From NCBI GenBank assembly GCA_017633985.1, contig JAGBOF010000010.1, positions 1 through 64,000 on the forward strand: DNA of 64,000 bases, written 5' to 3'. Position numbers and translations under genes: made by a program. Of the stretch, positions 1 through 6,822 are shown piece by piece. Each line of letters starts with the position of its first letter. The first letter of the stretch is position 1. Source of the DNA: Bacteroidales bacterium (GTDB taxonomy: Bacteria; Bacteroidota; Bacteroidia; Bacteroidales; P3). Below the pieces are notes generated by a model. The model saw only the letters and a program-made list of their open reading frames with translations. It had not been told where the DNA came from and ran no database searches.

Positions 1-864
1 TGCAAAACGCGTACATGGGTAAAAATTGCCGTGAGCATCCACACTGAGCATTTTTCCTGCCCCGCACCAGTTTTGATTCATCAACACCTTATCCAAAGGT
101 TTGCCTAAACGTTCGCTGAAAAATGAACACGCATAATCCTTGTAATATCCTTTGTCAATGATTTCATCTGCCAGACTCATCAATTGCTCTTCGAATCTCT
201 TGTCATCGCCTTCCTGCCAAACGTCTTCGAACACCACGTTGATATTTACCTGTTTTATTCCCAAAGAATACAGATGCAGTACACTTTCTTTGATATAAGG
301 TATGTCGGCAGAGGAAATCGTTACCTTGGTGCCTGCATTTGGAAACTGCTTCAGCCATAAAGGAATATTTTTCACCACATCCTGATAAGAGCCTTTGCCT
401 GTTACCTTATAGACACGGTTTAAATCGTGCTTTAATTCGGTTCCGTCAATGGTTATTCCTATACTCAAATGTGTAAGATTCTTCTTTATGTATTCCTGTA
501 CGGCTTTGGTGGAGTAGTTTATGCCGTTTGTGGAGAAATTGAAGCGGTAAGAATTGAACCAATGATGATTTAACTCAAACATTCTCAGTTTTAAGTAGTC
601 GCAAATCTTATCTATCAACTCTATTTCCAAGAAAGGTTCGCCTCCGATGAAATCCCACGTTACCGACTGTTCACTAAATTCCTCTTCTCTTGCTAAAATA
701 TAGTCTATGGCCTGCTTTGCTACCTCAAAGGTCATACGTTCTTTTTCGTTTTTCCCCACAAGGTAGCAATATTTACAAGCCAACTGACAATCTTTCGTAA
801 CAATAAAGGTAATACTTTTCACATTGCCCTCTTGCCACTGCGAATTAGTCTTTTTGTTAGTCAT
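1..864 (-). CDS. radical SAM peptide maturase, CXXX-repeat target type (3' end outside window)
   Basis: I translated 288 codons from the ATG at 862-864 down to base 1 with no stop, so the C-terminus is missing. Residues 26-33 read CQLACKYC, the CX3CX2C ligand set of the radical SAM [4Fe-4S] cluster, and a GGEPF segment for SAM binding follows near residue 65. The last residues include WCGAGKMLSVDAHGNFYPC, which looks like the start of a SPASM/twitch domain carrying auxiliary iron-sulfur clusters. Its start lies 15 bp after the stop of a CXXX cysteine-repeat precursor, so the two are almost certainly co-transcribed. Known rSAM-SPASM maturases install crosslinks such as thioethers on Cys-rich precursors; that this enzyme acts on this precursor is inferred from the neighbourhood. 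The exact subfamily needs the missing end. Confidence 0.88.
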   Translation of the reverse strand, partial: MTNKKTNSQWQEGNVKSITFIVTKDCQLACKYCYLVGKNEKERMTFEVAKQAIDYILAREEEFSEQSVTWDFIGGEPFLEIELIDKICDYLKLRMFELNHHWFNSYRFNFSTNGINYSTKAVQEYIKKNLTHLSIGITIDGTELKHDLNRVYKVTGKGSYQDVVKNIPLWLKQFPNAGTKVTISSADIPYIKESVLHLYSLGIKQVNINVVFEDVWQEGDDKRFEEQLMSLADEIIDKGYYKDYACSFFSERLGKPLDKVLMNQNWCGAGKMLSVDAHGNFYPCTRFA

Positions 865-879
865 GAAAGATTTCTAATA

Positions 880-1188
880 TTAATAGGAATAACCTCTACA
901 TGAGCCACTACAAGAACCACTGCAACTTTGGTAACAGCCACCTTTACATCCACCAGAACAAGAGCCTGAGCAAGAACTTGAACATGATGTAGAACAAGAG
1001 CGACCACACCCATAAGAACAACTTCCACTACAATCTTCAGGAGTTTTTCCTTCTTCCATTGCATGAGATAACAACGGAACGTTTGCTAATGCGATTGCAC
1101 CTAATACAGGCAATACACCTTTTGCTGCTTTTTTGAAGAATTCGCGTCTTGTCTGCAATTCTTCCTGTTTGTTTTTCTTTTCTTCCAT
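880..1188 (-). CDS. Tat-leader CXXX-repeat RiPP precursor peptide
   Basis: This 102-residue peptide has two halves. Residues 1-43 form a leader with a twin-arginine motif (TRREFFKK, 13-20), a hydrophobic stretch (24-40) and a likely signal peptidase site after SHA at 43. Residues 53-97 hold twelve cysteines at exactly every fourth position (53, 57, 61 and so on to 97), separated by small residues, mostly Ser and Gly, and ending in RGYSY. This spacing defines the CXXX-repeat family of radical-SAM-modified peptides known from Bacteroidetes. The maturase gene follows immediately. A Tat leader would mean export of a peptide already modified and rigid in the cytoplasm; that is inference. No immunity or transporter gene is visible upstream; the next gene, a MATE exporter at 1595-2926, has the same orientation but is separated by about 400 bp. 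Confidence 0.88.
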   Translation of the reverse strand: MEEKKNKQEELQTRREFFKKAAKGVLPVLGAIALANVPLLSHAMEEGKTPEDCSGSCSYGCGRSCSTSCSSSCSGSCSGGCKGGCYQSCSGSCSGSCRGYSY

Positions 1189-1234
1189 CTCTTTAAGAAT
1201 TTAAAGAATTAATAAATATGTTAATAAACTGTGC

Positions 1235-1264
1235 AAAAAGGCTTGTTACAGAATTGTAACCAAG
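1235..1264 (-). terminator. hairpin with U-tract upstream of the CXXX precursor
   Basis: On the minus strand CTTGGTTACA (1264-1255) pairs with TGTAACAAG (1250-1242) across a 4-nt loop with one bulge, followed by CCTTTTTG. This is a standard intrinsic terminator shape, about 47 nt before the precursor ATG. It could end the structured RNA at 1285-1520, or act as an attenuator controlling read-through into the peptide gene. Confidence 0.5.
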
Positions 1265-1284
1265 ATTTCATTTTCGGATTGTGC

Positions 1285-1520
1285 AAATAAAAGAGGTGTA
1301 AACTCTTCTACTCACATCCGGGTTAAGACCTAGGAATAAGAAACCCTTCATTGTCCCCATAGAAAGCTTACACCAACAGGTGTAAACATAACTTAAAAGG
1401 GGACGTTTCCGTTCCTAAAACTTAACTCCGAATATTATTTCCCGAAAATTCCAAAAGAGATTTCCTAGGTCTTTTTTGGATGTGAAATAATAGTTACTTT
1501 TAAGTTTTAAAGCACTATTG
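1285..1520 (-). ncRNA. candidate rod-like structured RNA (6S-like RNA or leader of the CXXX operon)
   Basis: Five nested complementary pairs occur in a region with no gene: 1313-1319 with 1478-1484 (CACATCC/GGATGTG), 1327-1336 with 1462-1471 (GACCTAGGAA/TTCCTAGGTC), 1340-1344 with 1405-1409, 1353-1358 with 1399-1404 (GTCCCC/GGGGAC), and the apical hairpin 1368-1374 with 1379-1385 (TTACACC-AACA-GGTGTAA). The result is a long rod with one large asymmetric bubble (1410-1461). Orientation is set by a TACTTTTG box on the minus strand just upstream and by weak (1291-1307) and stronger (1242-1264) terminator-like hairpins downstream. A rod with a central bubble and about 200 nt suggests a 6S-type RNA, but I could not match a family consensus. 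The apical GGTGTAA could also pair with TTTACACC in the 1296-1302 loop, so a switching leader is the alternative. The rest of the 406-bp gap holds nothing else I can name. Confidence 0.5.
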
Positions 1521-1526
1521 CAACTG

Positions 1527-1534
1527 CAAAAGTA
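1527..1534 (-). promoter_or_regulatory. -7 box TACTTTTG for the structured RNA/CXXX region
   Basis: The minus strand reads TACTTTTG, matching the Bacteroidota -7 consensus TAnnTTTG. No good TTTG lies at the usual distance upstream. A start near base 1520 would put it just before the structured RNA. Confidence 0.4.
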
Positions 1535-1594
1535 CAAATAAATTTTGAATTACAGATAAAAAATTTGACAAATTCAACAAAAAACAAATGTTAT

Positions 1595-2926
1595 TTAGTG
1601 AAATTTCCGCCGTAAAGTCTTATGAAATCTTGTGTGATAGAGGATTCCTGCGGTTATTAAGCCGAACATAAAGCCTGCGAAGATACTCCATGTGCCTAAC
1701 TTAAAGACAAATCCGCACAGATAAGCACTCGGCAGAGCCACAAACAGATAAGCAATCACTGCGTACATCATCGGACGGGTTACATCGTTGATTCCCCTTA
1801 ATCCCGCAAGACCTGAGACCTGCGTTCCGTCAATTAGTTGAAATACTCCCGCAACCAAAAACAACGAAGAGGCTATTTGTATTACTTCGGGGTCATCGGA
1901 AAACAACATTGCTATATATCTGCCCAAGAATATGAAGATTAACGCCACCGTTCCCATAATCAGCAAGACCATTTTCCATCCCGCATAAAACTGATGCTTG
2001 ATTTCTTTTTCGTCATTCAGCCCGTAGGCATGCGAAACCAGCACCGTGGTTGCCGAACATATACCGCTGGCAGCCAGAAATGATGTGGAAATCATTGTAT
2101 TTATAATCTGATAGGATGCAAGTGCCGCCGTAGAAACCCAACCCATCATAATAGTTATGCCGAACAGCGAAAAAAACTCAATAAACATCTGTCCCGCAAT
2201 AGGAATGCCTATTTTCAAAAGACATTTATGCATATAAACCGACAGTCTTTGCCATTGAAACTCCCGGATATACATCTTATAAGCCTTACTTACCCTAATA
2301 TATATAAGGAATGCGATAGGGGACAACAGACGTGAGATAAAAGTGGAAAGACCTGCCCCGAAAACTCCCATAGGAGCAAATCCCAGTTTGCCGAATATGA
2401 AAACCCAGTTAAGGAATATATTCAAAATATTTGCCGATATGGTTATTATCATTGCCGCTTTCGTATTGTCAATGCCTTCAAGGAATTGTTTGAAAGTTAA
2501 AAAGCATAACATCGGAATAAAAGACAAGGTTACAATGATGTAATAAGGTTTGCATTCATTGATAACATCAATTGGTTGTCCGAAAAGATGCAGAAATGGA
2601 ATAATGCCCAGCAACAGCGCAACCAAAAGCAATGACAGCAGGGTATTAAGCGACAAAGAGTTTTCAAAAAGGTTAATCAATACGTCTTTTTTGCCTTTGG
2701 CGTAATTTTGCCCCGTCAGCGGCGTAAGCGCCATCGATATTCCCATGCCGATAACCAATGCGTTGTAAGTAAGTGCGAATGCGAACGAAACGGCAGCCAA
2801 AGATATTGTTCCCAATCTGCCTACCATTAAAGTGTCAACCATTTGTACCAATTGCTGACCTAATGACGAAAGCATAATAGGCAGCGCCAGCTTAAGATTT
2901 TGTGAATACGGATTGTTTTTGTGCAT
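1595..2926 (-). CDS. MATE family efflux transporter (NorM/DinF type)
   Basis: This 443-residue protein has twelve hydrophobic segments in two similar halves, the family's usual size and topology. The N-terminal half carries the family-typical ALPIMLSSLGQQLVQMVDTL and ALTPLTGQNYAKGK segments; the second half repeats the pattern with IGIPIAGQMFIEFFSLFG. MATE proteins export drugs or metabolites in exchange for sodium or protons across the inner membrane. The substrate cannot be read from sequence. It has its own consensus promoter (3023-3054) and points toward the CXXX peptide cassette, so a role in exporting something made there is possible but unproven, particularly as the peptide has its own Tat leader. 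Confidence 0.9.
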   Translation of the reverse strand: MHKNNPYSQNLKLALPIMLSSLGQQLVQMVDTLMVGRLGTISLAAVSFAFALTYNALVIGMGISMALTPLTGQNYAKGKKDVLINLFENSLSLNTLLSLLLVALLLGIIPFLHLFGQPIDVINECKPYYIIVTLSFIPMLCFLTFKQFLEGIDNTKAAMIITISANILNIFLNWVFIFGKLGFAPMGVFGAGLSTFISRLLSPIAFLIYIRVSKAYKMYIREFQWQRLSVYMHKCLLKIGIPIAGQMFIEFFSLFGITIMMGWVSTAALASYQIINTMISTSFLAASGICSATTVLVSHAYGLNDEKEIKHQFYAGWKMVLLIMGTVALIFIFLGRYIAMLFSDDPEVIQIASSLFLVAGVFQLIDGTQVSGLAGLRGINDVTRPMMYAVIAYLFVALPSAYLCGFVFKLGTWSIFAGFMFGLITAGILYHTRFHKTLRRKFH

Positions 2927-3022
2927 TATCCTTACGGTATCCCTCGTAATTAAATGTTTAAAGTTTGCGGTTTAATGTTTAAAATATTTATCTAAAATTA
3001 TTAAAAATGCAATTTGATTTTG

Positions 3023-3054
3023 CAAAGTTACGTCAAGTTTTCTTATATACCAAA
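3023..3054 (-). promoter_or_regulatory. TTTG-N20-TAACTTTG promoter of the MATE gene
   Basis: On the minus strand TTTG (3054-3051) is followed after 20 nt by TAACTTTG (3030-3023), both matching the Bacteroidota sigma-A consensus. Transcription would start near 3016, about 90 nt before the MATE start codon. Confidence 0.7.
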
Positions 3055-3152
3055 TTTACGGATTTTATATGTTGTTTAAATAATTGTTATACAGTGTTTT
3101 ATTATGTGCGTGCGGTGTTTTGAAAAATTTTTTATTCATAGCGTCAAAAAAA

Positions 3153-3230
3153 GACGGCGTTTTAATAAATTTTTATCGCAGATTAATAAATTTTCATCGC
3201 AGATTAATATTTTTTTACGGCGTTTTATTT
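3153..3230. repeat. interspersed repeat family A, copy 1
   Basis: An ACGGCGTTTTA half-site is followed by two 21-bp core units of the form ATTAATAAATTTTYATCGCAG, then a closing ACGGCGTTTTATTTTTACGGC. It is one of ten related copies in the window and sits between the MATE promoter and the nusB promoter. The rest of the 2927-3345 gap is AT-rich with no gene. Confidence 0.75.
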
Positions 3231-3304
3231 TTACGGCATATCAGGGCGTGAAAATAAATTGCAATATTTTTGCTATAAAGGGTAGCGGAAAAAGAAAAAT
3301 TTAT

Positions 3305-3312
3305 TAACTTTG
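3305..3312 (+). promoter_or_regulatory. -7 box TAACTTTG for the nusB operon
   Basis: TAACTTTG matches TAnnTTTG and lies 33 bp before the nusB ATG at 3346. No TTTG is found at the usual spacing upstream. Confidence 0.5.
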
Positions 3313-3345
3313 CACTTTGAAATTTTAAAGAAAAGTCAAAATTTA

Positions 3346-4374
3346 ATGGTAAACAGACATTTTTTAAGGCAAAAGGTATTGCAATCATTGTATGCATACT
3401 ACAGTTCGGGTGCAGAAAGTATTGAAAAACAGGAAAAGTTTTTGTTTGAGAATATTTACAAACTTTACGACCTTGAAATATATTTAATGGCAGCCGTTTT
3501 GGAGATACGGGATCTGGAAGAAAAGAGAATAGAGGAAGCAAAAAATAAATTTTATCCTACCGAAGAAGAACGGAATCCTAATATGCGGTTTGTAAACAAT
3601 GCTTATCTTAAACGGTTGGGAGAACATGAGGAATTAAAAAAGGCAATTGAAAAACTGCATGTGAATTTTGTAAATGACAAAACCCTATTGTTTACCATAT
3701 TGCAGCATTTCCGTCAGAGCGAATCCTATTTGGATTATATGAATAAAGAAACCAATTGTTTCGAAGACGACAGAAAGATTATCGTTCAATTGTTCAAAAA
3801 CTATATAATAAAGAATGAAAATCTTTATGAGGTTCTTTGCGAACACGGATTTACGTGGGAATGCGATTATGAATATGTATGTCAGGTCGTATTGCAGTTT
3901 TTGAAGACTTGGTTGGAGGACGATTATCCGCAAAAAACGCTTCCTTATCCGTTTGACAAGAGTATGGAAGATACAACGGAGAATGACAGGGAGTTTGTCA
4001 AGAATGTTTTCCGCAATACGATAAACCACGGATTTGAATACGAAAGTTATATAGAAAAAAGGAGTCAGAATTGGGATAAAGAACGTTTGGCGGTGATAGA
4101 CGTGTTTATTATCAAGATGGCTATAACCGAATTTATATACTGTCCGTCGATTCCTATCAAGGTTACGCTGAATGAATACATTGAGCTTGCCAAAGAATTC
4201 TCTACGGATAAGAGCCGTTTGTTCGTTAACGGGGTTTTGGACAGAATTATAACGGATTTGCGTGTTGATGATAAGATACATAAGGAGGAAGAAGAAGATT
4301 TGTTGTTCTTTGAATCCAATGATGAATTGCGGGAAGTTTATTCGCATAATTTTCATATAAAGGACGAAAAATGA
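3346..4374 (+). CDS. nusB: transcription antitermination factor NusB (N-terminally extended)
   Basis: The product is 342 residues. The NusB all-helical RNA-binding fold is recognisable in the last third, from about residue 215: RSQNWDKERLAVIDVFIIKM, then TEFIYCPSIPIKVTLNEYIE and DKSRLFVNGVLDRI. Canonical NusB is about 140 residues; the extra 200 N-terminal residues, starting MVNRHFLRQKVLQSLYAYY, resemble a diverged half of the same helical fold and are a known Bacteroidota trait. NusB with NusE/S10 binds boxA in rRNA leaders to prevent premature termination. I chose the ATG at 3346 because the upstream in-frame TTG lies on the -7 box. The gene overlaps the next by ATGA and leads an operon with yajC and coaE. 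Confidence 0.9.
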   Translation: MVNRHFLRQKVLQSLYAYYSSGAESIEKQEKFLFENIYKLYDLEIYLMAAVLEIRDLEEKRIEEAKNKFYPTEEERNPNMRFVNNAYLKRLGEHEELKKAIEKLHVNFVNDKTLLFTILQHFRQSESYLDYMNKETNCFEDDRKIIVQLFKNYIIKNENLYEVLCEHGFTWECDYEYVCQVVLQFLKTWLEDDYPQKTLPYPFDKSMEDTTENDREFVKNVFRNTINHGFEYESYIEKRSQNWDKERLAVIDVFIIKMAITEFIYCPSIPIKVTLNEYIELAKEFSTDKSRLFVNGVLDRIITDLRVDDKIHKEEEEDLLFFESNDELREVYSHNFHIKDEK

Positions 4375-4790
4375 AAAGGATATTGCAATTAACCGTTATT
4401 GCGGTTTGTTTGACGGGGATGTTATACGGATGCAGCAAAAAGAGTTCTGACGAAATTGATATATCTGTCGTATCCAATCAAGCCGTGATTAAGTTTGAAA
4501 ATGATATATTGGATTTCCATACTTTGACTGCGGGAGAAAAGGTTTCTGGCAGTTTCAAGTTCAAAAATACGGGAAAAAACGATTTGGTTATCTCGGAGGT
4601 TGCCTCAAGTTGCGGTTGCACGGTAGCTGATTATCCTCACGGAGCTGTAAAACCGGGTGAAGAAGGAATGATATCCGTAACTTATGATTCCAAAGACAGT
4701 AAGGGAATGAGAATACAAAAAAACATAACGGTAGTTGCCAATACCAATCCTTCGAAAACCGTTTTGAAAATAGTTGCAACGGTTGAATAA
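4371..4790 (+). CDS. DUF1573 lipoprotein
   Basis: This 139-residue protein starts with a lipoprotein signal peptide ending in the lipobox LYGC (Cys 21), so it should be anchored to a membrane facing the periplasm. Residues about 43-137 match DUF1573, an immunoglobulin-like fold, with hallmarks GSFKFKNTGKNDLVISEVAS, SCGCTVADYP and VKPGEEGMISVTYD. The family is common in Bacteroidota and its function is not established. Its start overlaps the nusB stop by ATGA, indicating translational coupling. Confidence 0.88.
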   Translation: MKRILQLTVIAVCLTGMLYGCSKKSSDEIDISVVSNQAVIKFENDILDFHTLTAGEKVSGSFKFKNTGKNDLVISEVASSCGCTVADYPHGAVKPGEEGMISVTYDSKDSKGMRIQKNITVVANTNPSKTVLKIVATVE

Positions 4791-4856
4791 ACCGAAAGAT
4801 AATTGGTTTAAAGCAATAATATAAGACAGTAAAATAACAAATAAATAATAAAGGAT

Positions 4857-5192
4857 ATGAATATGTTGACTCAAATTTTGATGGCAGGCGGTCAAAATGC
4901 CGGTGCCAATTCGGGTGGATCGGGATTGATAATGATAGTTTTAATCATTGTCATATTTTACTTTTTTATGATACGTCCGCAGACAAAAAGACAAAAAGAA
5001 GAAAAGAAATTCCGTGAAGCACTTTCCAAAGGACAGGAAGTTGTTACAATCAGCGGTTTGCACGGAAAGATTAAAGAAGTTAAAGAAGCAACAGTATTGT
5101 TGGAAATAGCAAACAACGTCGTTGTTGAATTGGAGAAATCATCCATAGCGATGAACACTGCAACGGCAGCTCCTGCATCGGAGAAAAAATAA
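4857..5192 (+). CDS. yajC: preprotein translocase subunit YajC
   Basis: A 111-residue protein with one membrane helix (about residues 22-40, LIMIVLIIVIFYFFMIRPQ) followed by the conserved basic RPQTKRQKEEKKFREAL segment and a small beta-rich domain with KGQEVVTISGLHGKIKEV. That is the full YajC pattern. YajC joins SecDF at the Sec translocon and is not essential in known species. It sits between the DUF1573 and ybbR-like genes, the normal Bacteroidota order. Confidence 0.95.
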   Translation: MNMLTQILMAGGQNAGANSGGSGLIMIVLIIVIFYFFMIRPQTKRQKEEKKFREALSKGQEVVTISGLHGKIKEVKEATVLLEIANNVVVELEKSSIAMNTATAAPASEKK

Positions 5193-5222
5193 GTTTTACG
5201 GTAAAGTTAGGAAATCCTGACC

Positions 5223-6197
5223 GTGAAAAAGTTTTTAAACAGTATTGTTTTATACATTAATAAGCATAGGCAGATAAATTTGTTTGTTATCTGCCTATGT
5301 GTCAGTATGTTTTTATGGCTTTTTATCACTTACGGAAGGGATTATCAGCACAGTATAAGCTATTCTGTTACTTTCACGGACAGCAATAACAGGGCGGAAT
5401 ATCACACATCAGACAGTGTGATAACGGTAGGTGTCAAGACCAACGGATTCGAATACTTGGTTAAAGGGCGGACAAGACACAAAAAGCATATAGTTGTGGA
5501 TATTGATAAATTGAACATTAATTTGTCAAAAGGCAAGGTGACTATTCCTACTTCAAGATTGAAGCCGCAAATAATGCAAATACTCGGAATAAGGGGTACG
5601 GATATAAGTTTGTCGCCTTCAAATATAGAGCTGACGTGGAATAAATTGTACTCCAAACGTATTAAGATTGTAAATAAGTGTACGTTTAAGTTTGAAAAGC
5701 CTTATGATGCTTATTATCCTGCCGATATTCTCATAGACGAAGCAATCATTGAGGGTAACGAAAAGGATATTGCAAAGATTCAATCCGTCAGTACGCAACA
5801 ATTGGTGTATAATAACATAAACAAGACTTCTGTTTTTTTAGTTCCGCTCGATTTGTCACAACTTCCAGATGGTGTTACTTGCCGGTTGAAAAACGTTCCT
5901 ATAAAGATAACGGCGGAGAAATATACGGAAAATGTCGTTTCATTGCCTGTTAAGGTTGTAAGGTACGAAGATTACAGGAATATTAAGGTATTACCTAAAG
6001 AAGTGAAGTTGCGTTACCGTATTGCCGTTAAGGATTATGCAAAGGTAAACGACAAAAATTTTAATGCGTTTGTTTTATGTTCCGATCAGGCCATGTCCAA
6101 AAGCAAGAAGTTGAAAGTAAACATAACAAACGTTCCCGAATATGTCAGAATAACGGATATATACCCGCAAAAGGTGGAATATATCTTGTTTAAATAA
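5223..6197 (+). CDS. YbbR-like domain protein
   Basis: This 324-residue protein begins at GTG with a short cytoplasmic stretch, one membrane helix (about 18-36, INLFVICLCVSMFLWLFITY) and a beta-rich extracytoplasmic region with YbbR-type repeats (SYSVTFTDSNNRAEY, KRIKIVNKCTFKFEKPYDA, VVSLPVKVVRYEDYRNIKVL). In Firmicutes YbbR/CdaR controls a diadenylate cyclase; in Bacteroidota the protein usually sits in this yajC-coaE operon without a proven role. No ATG fits better than GTG 5223. Confidence 0.82.
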   Translation: MKKFLNSIVLYINKHRQINLFVICLCVSMFLWLFITYGRDYQHSISYSVTFTDSNNRAEYHTSDSVITVGVKTNGFEYLVKGRTRHKKHIVVDIDKLNINLSKGKVTIPTSRLKPQIMQILGIRGTDISLSPSNIELTWNKLYSKRIKIVNKCTFKFEKPYDAYYPADILIDEAIIEGNEKDIAKIQSVSTQQLVYNNINKTSVFLVPLDLSQLPDGVTCRLKNVPIKITAEKYTENVVSLPVKVVRYEDYRNIKVLPKEVKLRYRIAVKDYAKVNDKNFNAFVLCSDQAMSKSKKLKVNITNVPEYVRITDIYPQKVEYILFK

Positions 6198-6207
6198 GGT
6201 TTTAGCA

Positions 6208-6807
6208 ATGAAAACGGCGGTAATAGGACTTACGGGAGGAATAGGAAGCGGCAAGACATTGGTTTCGCGTGTTTTCATGCATTTGGGAGTTCCTGTCTAT
6301 TGTGCCGATGAACAGGCAAAAAAGCTTTATGACAACAAAGACATCTTGCAGGCTTTGCAAAAGATATTTAAAGAACCTATTATAGCTGACGGCAAACTTG
6401 ATAAAAAGAAATTAGCATCCGTTGTCTTTAATGACAAAGATAGTTTAAACAGACTCAATGCATTTATCCATCCGCTGGTTAAGGAAGATTTTATTTCTTG
6501 GTCGGCAAAAAGCACGTATCCTTACGTAATTATGGAAAGTGCAATCATATTTGAAAGCGGTTGGAAGGATATGTTTAATAAAATAATCAGTATTTGTACT
6601 CCTGAGAATCTCGTTATCAAGCGGACAATGGACAGGGATAATATGACAAGACAGCAGGTAATGCAAAGAATAAGCAATCAGATGCCGCAGGAGATTAAAA
6701 ATAAACAAAGTGATTATGTAATTATTAATGACGATGTGCGTCTTGTCGTTCCGCAGGTGCTGGATATTCATAAAGAAATATTACAATTATGCGGTAATAC
6801 TAATTAA
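6208..6807 (+). CDS. coaE: dephospho-CoA kinase
   Basis: At 199 residues the length is typical. The Walker A motif GLTGGIGSGKT is at residues 7-17, followed by CADEQAKKLY, and a P-loop kinase fold with HPLVKEDFISW and RDNMTRQQVMQRISNQMP, typical for CoaE. The enzyme phosphorylates the 3'-hydroxyl of dephospho-CoA in the last step of coenzyme A synthesis. It lies 10 bp after ybbR, as last housekeeping gene of the nusB operon; the secreted protease follows 15 bp later in the same direction. Confidence 0.95.
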   Translation: MKTAVIGLTGGIGSGKTLVSRVFMHLGVPVYCADEQAKKLYDNKDILQALQKIFKEPIIADGKLDKKKLASVVFNDKDSLNRLNAFIHPLVKEDFISWSAKSTYPYVIMESAIIFESGWKDMFNKIISICTPENLVIKRTMDRDNMTRQQVMQRISNQMPQEIKNKQSDYVIINDDVRLVVPQVLDIHKEILQLCGNTN

Positions 6808-6822
6808 AAGTAATTTGCAATT

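Noticed and set aside
861..1064. 67-residue plus-frame-like reading across the CXXX gene
   Set aside because: It is a shadow frame of the cysteine-repeat codons and has Val/Leu composition produced by the repeat. The frame 880-1188 has leader, Tat motif and periodic Cys.
3104..3307. 67-residue plus-strand frame in the MATE-nusB gap
   Set aside because: It is built from repeat A copy 1 and shows no start context or domain.
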